A stretch of DNA of 64,000 bases from Rotaria macrura (taxonomy: Eukaryota; Rotifera; Eurotatoria; Philodinida; Philodinidae), in assembly GCA_900239685.1 (NCBI GenBank), contig OENT01000161.1, positions 62,001 through 126,000 of the forward strand, given 5' to 3'. Made by a program: the position numbers and the translations under genes. A model generated the notes under the pieces. It was not told where the DNA came from and did no database searches. It was given only the letters and a program-made list of their open reading frames with translations. Shown piece after piece: positions 11,685 to 24,624 of the stretch; position 1 is the first letter of the stretch, and every line of letters starts with the position of its first letter.

Positions 11685-13547
11685 GAAAGTTTTTTTTTAA
11701 TTGAACAAATTTTCTTGAATAAGGATATTATGTTTTTATACAATGAATGAAAAACGAAAAATTATACGATTCAATTTGTTATTCACTTGAACACTTGTAA
11801 TAACATTTTTTTGCAAATTACAGAAAACCAAGAGCCATGTGATACAAATATTTTTCATTGTCTCGGCCAAATTATATTTAAAATTTATCATACTGAAATT
11901 TTCAACTTGTCACGTCGGCCGAAAAGTCACTGACTTGGTAATGCGCAATAGCCCATTAATTATTGCTCACTGGTTCGGTTGCCATGATATATCTTATGTA
12001 GGTGACTGATCATCTAATTTTCGATGTCTTGATGATTGCGACTGAAGTTCTAATCTTTTCAAAATTGACACGTAAGCACTGTGTCGAAGCGAGAAAAGGT
12101 ATGGTGAGAATGTAACGAGTACATAATTGAAATTCGCATTTCAACAATGCAGTGTCGTTCGAGAGCTATAAAAATACGGAAAATGAAAACTGGCATTTGA
12201 CGTGAATATATGCAATACTTCTCATATATGGCAATAGTTGTTTTATATTGATTCTCTTAGCAGGTCTCTGTTGAACCAAGATAGCCGAAGACGAATGAAA
12301 TGCATCAGGAGTTTTTTCGTAGAATTCTGTAATTTCTAGTTATCGAAACTCGTATAGGATTGCATGTTCATATTAATCGACTTCGTGCTGTGAACAGCCT
12401 CTTCTACTCCGACTTTGTTTGAATGGCAGTCTTGTTCTTTGTATTTTGGTTTTTCTGTTTGAATAGTAAGATATTTGTTAGAAACACGAAAATTAAAATG
12501 TACGATCCTTATATAATGATCGGAGAATATTTTCCTGTCCCAATCTCAAACGTCACGTGCTAAAATGTCTCGGGGCAATCGCAATAGTTCGACGGGAAGA
12601 GACAAACGGGATTAGAGGCTATTGTATGGTACTCGAGGAAAGTGAGTTAAAAAAATCAGAAATACTATTAGTAACGGATAATTTCTACAACAGAAAGATC
12701 ATCTTCTAGAGATTTCAAATGCAGTGTACTTTTCATTTATTTCATGACGTCAAACATACCATGACCATTCAGCCCCCAGAGCGGTTAGGCTAACAAGATT
12801 TTTAACAATACAAAACAAGAACAATTGCGTTTGTTTTGATCGTTGTGTAAATCATATGAAGAAAAATCATGATAAGATGTTCATAAGTTTTCTTTTCTGC
12901 TAATTAACCAAATAATAATTTAAGTAAAATTCATGTTCAAAACGTAATTGTTTAGTAAGTTTTTATTTTATTGATTTCATACGCACTACTTTGAATAGTG
13001 ACCGAATGAAATCTATACTGTACTTCGAAACTGCTATCTTCCTATCATCGTTTGTAAAAATTTTCTTATTTGATCATTTTTTAACACAAAGCTTTCCGGT
13101 TTCATTTAAAAATATTGAATCTTCAGTACAAAACATTATGGACTATCAACTAGCTTTCAATGCAACATTTTATTCTGAATGAAAAAGCAACAAAGTTTCG
13201 TCTCGCATTGAAATTTTATCGAATCTTTGTCGTTTACAATCGAAAAGAATGATTTAATACTGCTGGAAGATTCTCAATAATATCCGTCATTAGAATATTG
13301 TCGCTCAAATTTGTCAAGGAATCAATTTTCCTTTACGACTGTCAACAATGAAACGACGATGAAGTTTCTGTGAGAGAAAATTTTGTCTCGACATTAACGC
13401 ATTCGTCATCTCGTTACTTTAGAACACTGTGATTTTCAGATAAATGATTCGATTTGTATGACGCTTTATCAGAAAAATAAATAATCTCATGTCGAACTTG
13501 TTGATAGAATGTTGTCTTCTGACTGTATGTCAGTTACTTTGGTGACT
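11685..13547. other. Gene-poor region
   Basis: Nothing supported as a gene. The short open frame at 12991-13182 lacks family-like text. Slightly higher GC between about 11.9 and 12.7 kb may mark old coding or repeat material, but I cannot identify it. Confidence 0.5.
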
Positions 13548-14168
13548 GGACAATTCGTCACAATGACATAATCTAATAATAATTAATATTCATTTCTCAT
13601 CAATAAATTAATTTATTCAATTAAGTATGAAATATGTAGTTCAATGACTATTGAAATTATTGAAAATATTACTAATGACTAAATTTCGATTTTTGACTTT
13701 GGGCTACGTCGCGATATATAATAAAATAAGATGTGGCACTCTGTAAGCTAACGAAATTTGTGTATGGAATGCCGTGACTTTCGAAAACAATATTAAAACA
13801 TGCTTTTTCTGATCACACCAAAGCCGCTCTTCATCAGGAAGCATCAGTTTCGCTTATCCCTTCAGAACTTTTCTCGAATGTCAAAAGCCTCGAGCTGTAG
13901 TGTGAGATAAAAAGAAGATGCAGCGTCAAGTCTAATGATATTGAAAAAATTTCACCATTTATAAAGCACTAATAATCAAACGTTTTATGTGAAGAAGAAG
14001 ATTATTGAACTACTCCTTATGAAAAAATTAAGTGTAGTAATTAGTAATATTTCTGATAATGTTAATAGTCATTGAATTACATATTTCATACTTAACTGAA
14101 TAAGTCGCTTCATTGATGGGAAATGAATATAAATTGTTATTAGATTATGTCATTGCGAAGAATTGTCC
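13548..14168. mobile_element. MITE-like inverted-repeat element, about 621 bp
   Basis: The sequence 13548-13681 realigns, reverse-complemented and essentially without gaps, to 14037-14168 at roughly 80% identity. Shared blocks include ACATAATCTAATAA, TATGAAATATGT and TTCAATGACTATT. The arms of about 130 bp flank a spacer of about 355 bp with no coding potential. This is the structure of a non-autonomous DNA transposon (MITE or foldback). The arms have diverged, so the copy is old. Exact ends and a target-site duplication could not be fixed by eye. Confidence 0.7.
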
Positions 14169-17100
14169 GCGACGAATTGTCGTTCGACGAGTTGACCTAG
14201 CACCGTTGCTTTGTGGAACTCACATATTTTCGAAGAGACTTCTAATCTAAAAATATTTCATCAACCATTAATTTATCTTTTATGATTAATAATAGTCATT
14301 TTCCCCTAAGAATCGAACAGTGTGATGAAATTTCAACGACAAACAATCCATTCAAAATATTTTCATCTTTGATTGTACAATTAGGAACAAAAGACAAGAA
14401 AATGTCATATAGTACTGAATAATGAAAGATTAAAATTTAATTTTCATACTCAAAATTAATGACGACATATGGTAGTCCACAGAAAAATCTTAAGTATATA
14501 GTTGACTAAATGAAAGAATCATAAATATTAAGTTTCATAAACAAATATCTGAATCCTTTTTTTGTGTTATTTAACATTTAAATTTTTATGTATGAGAAGA
14601 ATAACTATTTTTTTAATGAAAGAAATGGATGCATGAAATACTTTGTATCATATAGATTTGAACGGAATGGTGTCGAATCAACGAAATATGTCACAGCAAA
14701 AAATTCGATCAGCAAAAAAATGATTAAACAAAACTTTTTTCAGTAAAAATATTTTTGTACGCAATGAGAAGAATAAAACAGCTCAGTGTAAAGTAGCGAA
14801 ATCCTTGACTTAATTAAATGAAGAGTAGCATTTTATTAAATTTAAGTAAAGAAATATAGTGCATGAGGATCAAAGGAAATTTAAAATAAGTACAGAAATG
14901 AAGTATTTCAACGAGAAAATCAAAGAATAATTGCAGAATTTTGAGCTACAATCATAAGTTGACTATGAAAACTTGCAACAGAGTAATTTGTTTTTATTCG
15001 TGACTTTCAGTTAGAGTTGTAATTTGTGTTCGAATAAAGCGGCCGATGTCATTTGTTTTTCTTTAAATATCATACTCACACACATCGACTTGATGATTCA
15101 TTTCCAAACATAAGCAATCGAATCTTATCAAGAAAAAATTTCTACAGTTGCTGTCGTTTGCTAATAAAAAACTTCAAGTTTTTGCTACTTTGCCTTTCGC
15201 AGTGTTTATTTTTACTGAAAATGCATTTCACTATTATAGCTTTCATTCAATCGACACCATATCATTAGAACTGTACAATACGAACAAAAAAAAACTCATC
15301 CATCTTTCTCTTAAATACAATTATAAAGTAAAAAGTGACTTTTAAAAATTGTTTTCTTTTACATCAACTGCAGTAAAGATTGAAACTTTGTCCTATTTTT
15401 CATAATAATTTTATATCAAACTGTGCAGATGCAATAAAATAGAGGTTATCGATTCTAAATACTACTGTTGAAGAAAATATCAAAATGCAATAGTTTATTC
15501 TCGTTTTGAATGATAGTTTTAAAAAGAATTAACCTGTTTACTGTATAATTCGTATTTGTTTTTAACAATACTTCTCTTATCTGCGACGATAAAACATGTC
15601 AATGTTGGAGAAGAATGGTTTGCAGTATTTTCATGCCAGATTAGTTGGACACTTTTACCATGAATCTTTTATTGTTATTTCCTTAAGTTACATATTTACG
15701 CTCACCACTAGTCGGTTTTATGTCACACAAAATTACAAACACGCTTGTAATAAATTAATCAATTAAAACACGAGTAAAATTCAATAAATAGGTAAACAAC
15801 ACATCACAATATGAAGAGAATATTGATTTATTCCTTGTTTATCAAAATGTTGACATAAAACTTGAAAATTCGATAAACACGCGAAATGTCTCCGGGGAAT
15901 TTTTATTTTGTGCAACTTTTAATTCTCTTATGATACAAATGATTCAGACAAAACTTTGATCATTTCATCGATTGATTATGATTAAATACAGTTGAAAATA
16001 CCCATGTAAAAAAAATAATGATTTATGAGAAAAAAACATTTTTTTGTATTATTATGTCACGCAACATTACAACGTGCCCTAAACCGCACAGTTACGATCG
16101 AACTTAGTATACTACACATATTCAAGTTCATTTATTGTCTGAAACACTATGTCACAATGACTTATTCAAAGTCATAAACTACTGATAGCATTGCTTGCAG
16201 ATAATATCACATCATGAATAAGTAGTATAAAATAGATTATGATTTTCATTTATTTGAGACTTTATGGAATTAGGAGTTTGAAGGATAGCTTTATTAATGA
16301 ATTTTGCTGGATGACTCTCATCTAAATTGCCCATAATCCTATTGATAGGTAGAGTAATCAAATTTCTTTATTTCCTTTCTTCTAAGGCGAACATCAAATT
16401 CGAACTTTTATCTATACTATAGAAATCGTAAAACTATTCTAGTATTATTTGTTATTTTGAGATATCTCAACATTCATTCGTCTTATATTTCTTGATAATT
16501 AACATGACTTCGAAGTTGACGAATTCATTTAACACGATTTATATACATTATTTATCGTTTTCTAGCTTTATCGATTGATCAAATGATAGATAGCGTCAAT
16601 AGCAGCATAGTTTTTCTTCGTACATTCGCATTTGACAATAATACAGACTATCGAAGCACACTGAATCATTAAATATACAAGGATATAATCTTAAGTTAGC
16701 ACATGAGAAATTAATCATACGAACATGACGCTCATATGAAGAATGAATATCAATGGGATGCTCGAGATATTCGATAGAAATAATTTAAAATGTAGTGCTT
16801 TGAATTTTAACCTGAGTCAAAATGTTGATATGTGTAACGAATGATTGAAGAATTGTATATCGAAGTATGTCATCGTTCAGTATTGCGAGTGCATGCAGTA
16901 AAATACTGCATGTCAAGAAAGGTTTCGGTTGGATCTTTCTTGGATACTGCTGCATGGCTAACTCTTAAATACTGTGTATAAGTACTTTTTTCTAATGAGA
17001 TTTACTACACATTACGCATTCACACTATGATAATCATAATAATCGTACTATAGACTCATAGGAAACTATCTGTTTATCAATCTGCTCGTTAAAGTATTTG

Positions 17101-20100
17101 AGACTAGACAATATTAAGGTATGGATCTAATTTTCAGAAATATATATATGATATTTAAGCAATAGTTTATTTTGGTAGATGTTGATTAGGTTCGTCAATT
17201 AGTTTCACATTAAAAAATATACTTATCATGTAAGAAATTCATGTATGAGCATAGCAAAAGTTATTCATCGTATTGTAGCGTGTTATTACATATATTGTTT
17301 GAATTATCTTTATTTATAAGTTGTAATGAATGGAGAAAAACAAAACTTCTATTGAATGAAATAGATAAAAAGAAAGAAAGAATATCGGAAGTAAATGGAT
17401 TTGATCTATGTGACACTCATTTCCTCCGTAATAAACAGACAAATTTTTATAAAAGAAATTTCCAACAATACATGATTGACGTCCATTGAATAATAGTATG
17501 ACTTGATTGACAGTAAAATTTCTTTTCATTTCTATAAAGCGTATTGAATAAAGTTTTATTCATTTATAATTATTCCATCGAAGGTGTTGTGTCTGGTTCG
17601 AAGAACTCATCGAAATATAACTGCATATTATAACTATTCTTCGAACAAGTTTTACCAAATTACGTAGGGAATTCGATAGAAAGTTTATTGATGAAGACAA
17701 AATTCAAATTGAGACACATTTGTCTATGCACGTTACATTGTTCGATGAAACAAACGATGCCTTATCATACTTAAATAAGTAGAAAAATCATTACTAGTCG
17801 TGTGATTAATTTTCTTAGTTTAATAATAAATATGAGAAGTCACGTTCATGTCCAAAATCGTTTTCTTGCCTCTTACTTGTTGAATTTTTAATAATTTATC
17901 AATACCTTAACAGTTGAATACCTAGTATAAGATTCTAATTTCAAGTGAAAACTATTCTTTGATAATTTTTATCGAGAAAATATTATGATATCTCTCCAAA
18001 AGAAAAAATATCAATTCGATTTATTTCACAGGATCCGTTCGTTTATGCTTCGACTATTCTATAATAAAGTCTGATGCACAATAACGTTCTAGGATATTTC
18101 CGTTCGCGTGTTTAGAATAAACGATATCTCGAACGATTTATTAAGAAGAAATAACTTTCAAAGTACTTTTAACATATTCTACGATGAATTTTTTCATATA
18201 TATATTGGACTTTCGAAGTATAGAATCTTTACAGTCATATACTGTGTCAAAATCATTCAATCATTAGTCATTGTCTTTTTTGTATATTCAATCATATTGA
18301 AATCTTTTTTCATTTAAAAGACGTGAACCTTTTTCTTTCTCAAATAGTGTCGAAGAACACAACAAAACTATATTAGTAGACAGGCTGATAAAAAAATCAA
18401 CTTATTAAACAGAAAAAGAAAATGATACAACTATCGACATTGATGATGTATTTTAGTTTTTTAAACAACATTCTATTTGAAAAATAATTGCTTGATACTG
18501 ATTTATTTCATCGACCTTGACTTGAACTTTCACGAGTACATCTTTTCCCATGGACTCATTTAGTAACGCAAATGTGTTTTTAACCGAAGAAAGCAGAACA
18601 TCAAGGACATTCTACAGAGTTTAATATCTTATATTTATAAATAAATGTAAAAGATCAAAATCATTCTGTTGAACGATGTATCTTGCACATTCAGAAGATC
18701 TACAAACACTTATGGAACATCATGTCTGTTTCTCTTTTCAATACATTTTATAATATCTTTGAAGAAGATATCAGTAGGTCAAGACAAGTTGAACGCAAAA
18801 CAATCGATGACGTGTTCACGGAATCTACTGGTTAGAAAACAACTTCTACTTTTTATAATTTCAATAATTATTGATCGATAACTGATTTGATTCAAACTTG
18901 AATACAAGTAAATGAAACGACTGAAACTGATCTTGATAATTTATACGAGTTTAAATCTTCATTATGATCATTGATAATTTCTTTATTCATTCTTCGTGCA
19001 ATAGATGGAATCACAGCTTCACTGAATTCAAATCATACTATGTTACAATTCGTATGTTATTTATTAGTAATAAAAAAAGATGTTTACTCATGCTTAGTGA
19101 ATATCTAAGTTTGATTTTTTAACAATCGTTCACATTGATCAAATTCAAATACAAACTACAAATTTTGTTTTCTTTTGGAATATCTTATTATACTAATGGA
19201 AAAATATGATACTTACTTGTTTCTATTTACAGTGTTATTTTGAAAGGATGGAAAGAAAAATTTTCACAGAAATCAGTTTGTTGATATATAATATATTTGT
19301 TGTATTCAGTGATGCAATACGCGCTGCATATCTATTTCAATTGTTCCCTTGAGTTCATTTTGATGATTTTCTCTCTTATACAAATACATTCAATCGTTTC
19401 TGTTTCGAGCTCTTCGTCTCTCTTAAGTTACAATCATATTCAAGATGTTATCATCTACTCTTGGAATCTCCATAAACACACATTCGAATGCATACTGTAC
19501 TAAAACATTCTTTGACATTTTTCATTTCGATCGAAACAATCTACGTATCTATGTATGCTGAATTCATCATAAGCAGATTTCGACTCATATTATGGATATA
19601 AAAATGACTTATATTGTGCAGCAGCTAGCTAATCGGAATCTAGCGTCTATGTAGACGAAAGAAATACGGCCTTGTTTCTTGCTAGATATAAAACATTATA
19701 AAATTTTGGTAAGTTCTGTGTTTTTCAAAATATTGGCCGAGAAGAAGCTATCTGAACAATATACTTTTCGAAAGATTCGTAAAAAATAAATTACAACGAA
19801 AGATTCTTCTATAGGATTCCTATGGATCTGATCTGTTTGGCTCAGACATCTTTTGTTGTATGAACCATAAACAATAGAAAACATCTTGTACATTAAGTCG
19901 AATATAAACAACTATGAAATTGTGAAGTCACCTTAAGTGCGCTAATACAAATATATAACTGATAAATGCAATCGTTTTCATATTTGCATGAGAATCAATG
20001 ATGAATTAAGCTTATTCGAATTGAAATGTTCGTTCTGTTCGAAAGAAAACAAAATGCACTATCGATATAGAAAGAACTAATCGCTCAAGAACGACAATTA

Positions 20101-21780
20101 AAATAACATGACGATCAATATTTTATGAAACGAATTTCTAAATAACATACATTCTCAATAGAACAAATGAGAAAAATAAGATGAAAACAAATTTTCTAAT
20201 AGAAACATAAACTTTAACAATAGATTAATTCAAAATCACTCATCGCATTGATATTCTTTTAAGAAATTGAAGGTTATTTTATAGCAAGAATCAAACAGAA
20301 TTGACAAGAAATAATTCAAACTAACTTTCATGAAAAAGATGCTTGGATGTACATCAAGCAATTCATAAAGTGTTAAGGCCTCATCAGAACGGGGTTCCTA
20401 TCAAGTAGTGCTTCGTTTATTCTTGCATTCTTTTGAGAAACAAGATTTTTTCGTGTAAAGTAAAGATTCTGAATTGGAACCGTCTATACGCCATAAACTG
20501 TTTCAGGAACTTGTATTCTTTTCATGAATGATGCTACGAAACATCTTAGCATATATAATTTGCCATGTAAATTGTGCATTTCAATGCAAAAGAAAAAAAA
20601 TCTCCTTTGATTCGTTTTTTGCATTTTCGTATTACTCTAAACACAGTAACGATTGAAAGAGAACGCCTGAAAACATTTTTAGCTAATTTCAAACAGAAAA
20701 ACAAAAGTATATATGTATGAAAACTTTTGATTCATCATAGATTCAATCAAACTTACTGAAAATCATCGTTAATAATCGAACGATCGTATAATTTGTTAGA
20801 AAAAACTCGAGCAATATTCAATGTATGTTTCCAAGCAATCGATATATTTTATGCGTACATGAAAACGTATTTGTCTTGAAAAAGAACATTTTCAAAGAAT
20901 TTTTTCGAATATTTTTGAAAACAAAATATTTTTATAGTATACCTACGACGATTTAGATCATGTTCATCGATAAAATTGACTGAAATGTAAATCTTTAAAA
21001 AAATAATCAAATTAAAATTTTCCTCAAAATCCATGTTGTTCGTTCTCATTGACAGTTTTCCGATAGAAATGTCCTATATAATTCATTTTATGCTTGCAAA
21101 ATTGATATCAACGGATAGAGGAAATTTTCCTCTATCGTTTCATGATAAATTTGATTTACTTTATTCAATATTTCAATAGAAATTTTCGAAATTATTGTCA
21201 AAATCTCAGTCATTCATTCATGTTTTTTCCACTTTCATCTATTGGATGCTTGCCTAAAGAATGAAGAACTTCGAAATTTTTTATACCTTTCTATAAAGAA
21301 AATAGTTTTCTATCGAACAATGTATCAATCATGCTAAATTTCGAAAAAAAACTTCGGAAAAAACTCTTAATATACGTATGGATTCGAATATATTTGAAAG
21401 GAAAAAAGATCTAATCGTCGTCGAGTCCAAAGCATAGACGAACGAAAGGAAAGAAAAAGAATCGACACAAAGACACGACCTCAAGTGAGAGTCGATACCA
21501 TCGATGTATAAATAATCGTGCACAACCACCACTAACTTCATATAACAATAAGCGCAAATAACCGCGTTCAGGTAAGATGATTTAACATTTTGTTTTCTTT
21601 TCGTTTCTTAAACTAAATTTTTCTAATCTCTATCTAGAGTTCATCTCTCACTCTTTACTTACACAAACACTTAACTTTATTAACCCAACAGTTCTCTTCA
21701 GGTAAATATTCCACTGTGAAAAATATATGACATCAAGAAAATAATGATGAATAATATCATTGTAGAACTTATCATCAAAA
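14169..21780. other. Gene-poor region upstream of histone H1
   Basis: About 7.6 kb with no recognised gene on either strand. The open frames here are under 85 codons and read as AT-rich noise. It contains short perfect hairpins (16892-16912, 21114-21136). A donor-like CAG|GTAAGA at 21571 and an acceptor-like TCTCTTCAG ending at 21701 could bound an intron in the H1 5' UTR. Confidence 0.5.
21114..21136. repeat. Perfect 11-bp inverted repeat, 1-base centre
   Basis: GATAGAGGAAA-T-TTTCCTCTATC. The arms extend outwards with a one-base bulge (AAC/GTT). It lies about 650 bp upstream of the H1 start codon. Function unknown. Confidence 0.8.
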
Positions 21781-22664
21781 ATGACCGAAGGTACAGTCGC
21801 TCCAGTTTCAACAGTTCCAGCTGTTAGCAATGCAAATGCATCACCAAAAAAAGCTAAAAAACCAACATCAACAAAAGGCAAATCAACACACGTTGCAACA
21901 CACCCAAAATATTCCGAAATGATCAAGGCTGCATTAAAAGCTTTAAATGATCGTGGTGGAAGTTCACGTGCTGCTATTCTTAAATTCGTTTTGGCTAATT
22001 ACTCACTTGACCCAGCTCAAGCCAATCAACATCTTAAATTAGCTCTTAAAAATGGTGTTAAAGCTAAATACTTCAAACAAACCAAAGGTAATGGTGCAAG
22101 TGGTTCATTTAAATTAGCATCCAAAGTTGAAGCTAAACCAGCCAAAAAGAAATCAATAAAACCAAAGAAAGCTGCAACATCAAGCACAGCATCAGCAGCA
22201 TCAAAGAAACGTTCCCGATCAAAATCAGCCGGACCAAAACCAGCCAAAAAGGTCGCTACCGAAGCTAACAATTCAGCTGCCGCTCCAGCTGCTGCTTCAG
22301 CAACATCCGCTGCCGCCAAGCCAAAGAAAGCTAAAACTGCTGCAACAAAAAGTGCACCGAAATCAGACAATGCTGTCAAAGCCAAAAAACCAAAACAAAG
22401 TAAGTTAATAGGAATGAAGCGTTCTTTATCATATTCTAAATTGTGTCTTTTGTTCTAGCAAAAGCTAAAAAACCAACCGGAACCAAACCAGCAGGTGTAA
22501 AGAAGGCTGCAACAACAAAAAAAGTTGTTAAACCAAAAGTCAAGAAGGCAGCTACACCAAAGAAAGCTAAAACCGCTGCACCAAAGAAACCAGTTGCAGT
22601 CAAAAAAGTCGTCAAAGCAAAAGTTGTCAAAAAAGCTGCACCACAAAAAAAAGCAGCCAAATAA
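21781..22664 (+). CDS. Linker histone H1
   Basis: Predicted 274-residue linker histone that binds nucleosome entry/exit DNA and compacts chromatin. Two exons, 21781-22399 and 22459-22664, are joined by a 59-bp GT..AG intron in the C-terminal tail. Residues 1-40 are a short basic/Ser-Thr/Ala tail. Residues 41-113 form the winged-helix H15 domain: HPKYSEMIKAALKALNDRGG, then SSRAAILKFVLANY, then the LKLALKNGV region and the glycine-rich GNGASGSFKL wing. The remaining 160 residues are the Lys/Ala/Pro-rich tail with several KPKKA-like repeats. An AATAAA begins 4 bases after the stop (22668-22673). With the intron, this suggests a polyadenylated, replication-independent type. Long Ala/Phe-rich open frames on the opposite strand are mirror images of the Lys/Ala codons and are not genes. 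Confidence 0.95.
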
Positions 22665-24598
22665 AGCAATAAATTAAACTTAAACAGACATGTCATGTAG
22701 TTTGTAGTTGTCTGATATTTTCTATATGTTATTATCAATGATATTCATTGGCTTGAAAAGAATTATTTTGCGACCATAGATTTGTGTGTGCGTGTGTGTG
22801 TATTGTTATACTCTTGTATAAAAAAAAATCAAACATGTGTGGTGAGTGAGATAAAAGATGAAGTAGTTTAGAGGATTCGTTTTTTCGAAATAAAATAAAC
22901 AAACTTTAACGATAAAACTTTACTTTCTATCAAACAATGAACTTGTGGCTAGGCGCATCGTCCAGATAGAATAACGAAGTTGTTTTCAGACGGGCTGGTT
23001 CACTAAACAGAAAAGAAAAGAAAATATTTTTGTATAACTTCGATTTTAAGGTCATTTATGTTAAAATTTGAATCACGCCTCGATGGATGAATATAGAAGT
23101 CACTTGGCACGATACAAACACTTAAATGTTATGTTAAATTGTTATTTTTCGATATAACGAACATATTTCTACCTTCGTATCATTATTCTTAATGTGTGCC
23201 ATTTGAATAGGATGTGATCGATGATAATCTTAGTCATAGAAGCTATATGTTTATCTGTTCTTACAGTAGGCAAGAAAATTCGTCTGCTGATGGAAGAAAC
23301 ATTTGACAGAGTATTATTCGACAATTAAAATTTATACGATGATCTTTGGAAAAAATCTTGTCTTGAAACAAATACTTTATTGTATTAGACTAGGCAATAT
23401 TACCGCGTTCGAAATCGATCGTTATTCATATCAATCGACAATGAAAATAGTCGATAGCGAGATTACTCGACTTGATCAAAATTTAAAAATTTTAAACACA
23501 CATTGAACTAATAAGTAGTATTGAAGCACGTCTCTATGAAAATTGTCAAGTAGAAGTCCGAAAATCACTTTTTCGAGAGTATGAAAAAAGCATGGATTTC
23601 TCATAAAATACTCTCATCGTATCATATATTCGTCAACAGTTGATTAAGAACTGTTGCTCATTTCAGGCTAGTCATAGATTATTCAGATGAGATATTAGAG
23701 ATCCTTATTGAGAGAGATAAATTTTTCATACATCTCAAATCCGTGTAATGTTTTATGAATCTTTCTGTCAAAATTACGTTTAAAAGTAAGTGCCAACACA
23801 AAAACGTACATATTGTGAACGAAATGATTCTGAAGAAACTGTCTAATTATCCTCACCGATGACTTAGAAATTATTTCGAAGGAACTAAGTCAGTGTTGGT
23901 GATACACTAAAATATATTAGACTTCGAGTATGTAACTGTTTTTTGATATGTATACATTCTCGTTCGGTGTGATTTCAATGTCACAGTTGAAAAATACTGA
24001 CGAGAAAAGCATATTAATAGATAAATTTTAGACATTCATGTTCTGCAACGAATAATACTTGAAAGTTTGCATATGATTATATGAAACATGATACTGTATT
24101 TTCGATATTCTCTTTTTTTCTTACGAACAATAAATCTCTTTTGAATGACTTTGACTTACTGAAACGAAAATCCATAACTTTTAGTCATTCTTTATCAAAA
24201 CCACTTCGGCAAGATAGCACTAAAACATTGAAAGTGATTATTATATATGTCATCCCCTCCCCCCCGTTTTTCTCCTTTTCACGATTTTCCTTTTTTTGTT
24301 TTTTCTTCTTTTTCTTTTTCTCTGTATCTAACCTCTTTTGAAAGCGCTCCAGAGCGTCCCAAATAAGACATGCATAAACAAAAGAAAATGACTTTAACTT
24401 ATTTCTTTTTCAATATTTTGTCCTTTAAATTTACATTACTAGAAACTATTGCAAATGTCGTACATGAAAATTTTCGATCGTTGAATACAATCGTGCAAGT
24501 ATTTAATTGATTTTCACTCAACTGAGGTTTTTATTGACGAACAAGATTGATATAGAAATATCTAGAATGTAAAGTAAATGAATAAAAAACTGTATTCA

Positions 24599-24624
24599 TT
24601 TTCGATGGATTCCTCCATCGAAAA
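24599..24624. repeat. Perfect 11-bp hairpin, 4-base loop
   Basis: TTTTCGATGGA, loop TTCC, TCCATCGAAAA. It sits alone in a gene-poor stretch about 1.9 kb downstream of H1. No run of T follows, so it does not look like a terminator. Function unknown. Confidence 0.8.

Noticed and set aside
22026-22738. Ala/Phe/Leu-rich open frames on the minus strand over histone H1
   Set aside because: Antisense images of Lys/Ala/Pro codons in the H1 tail.
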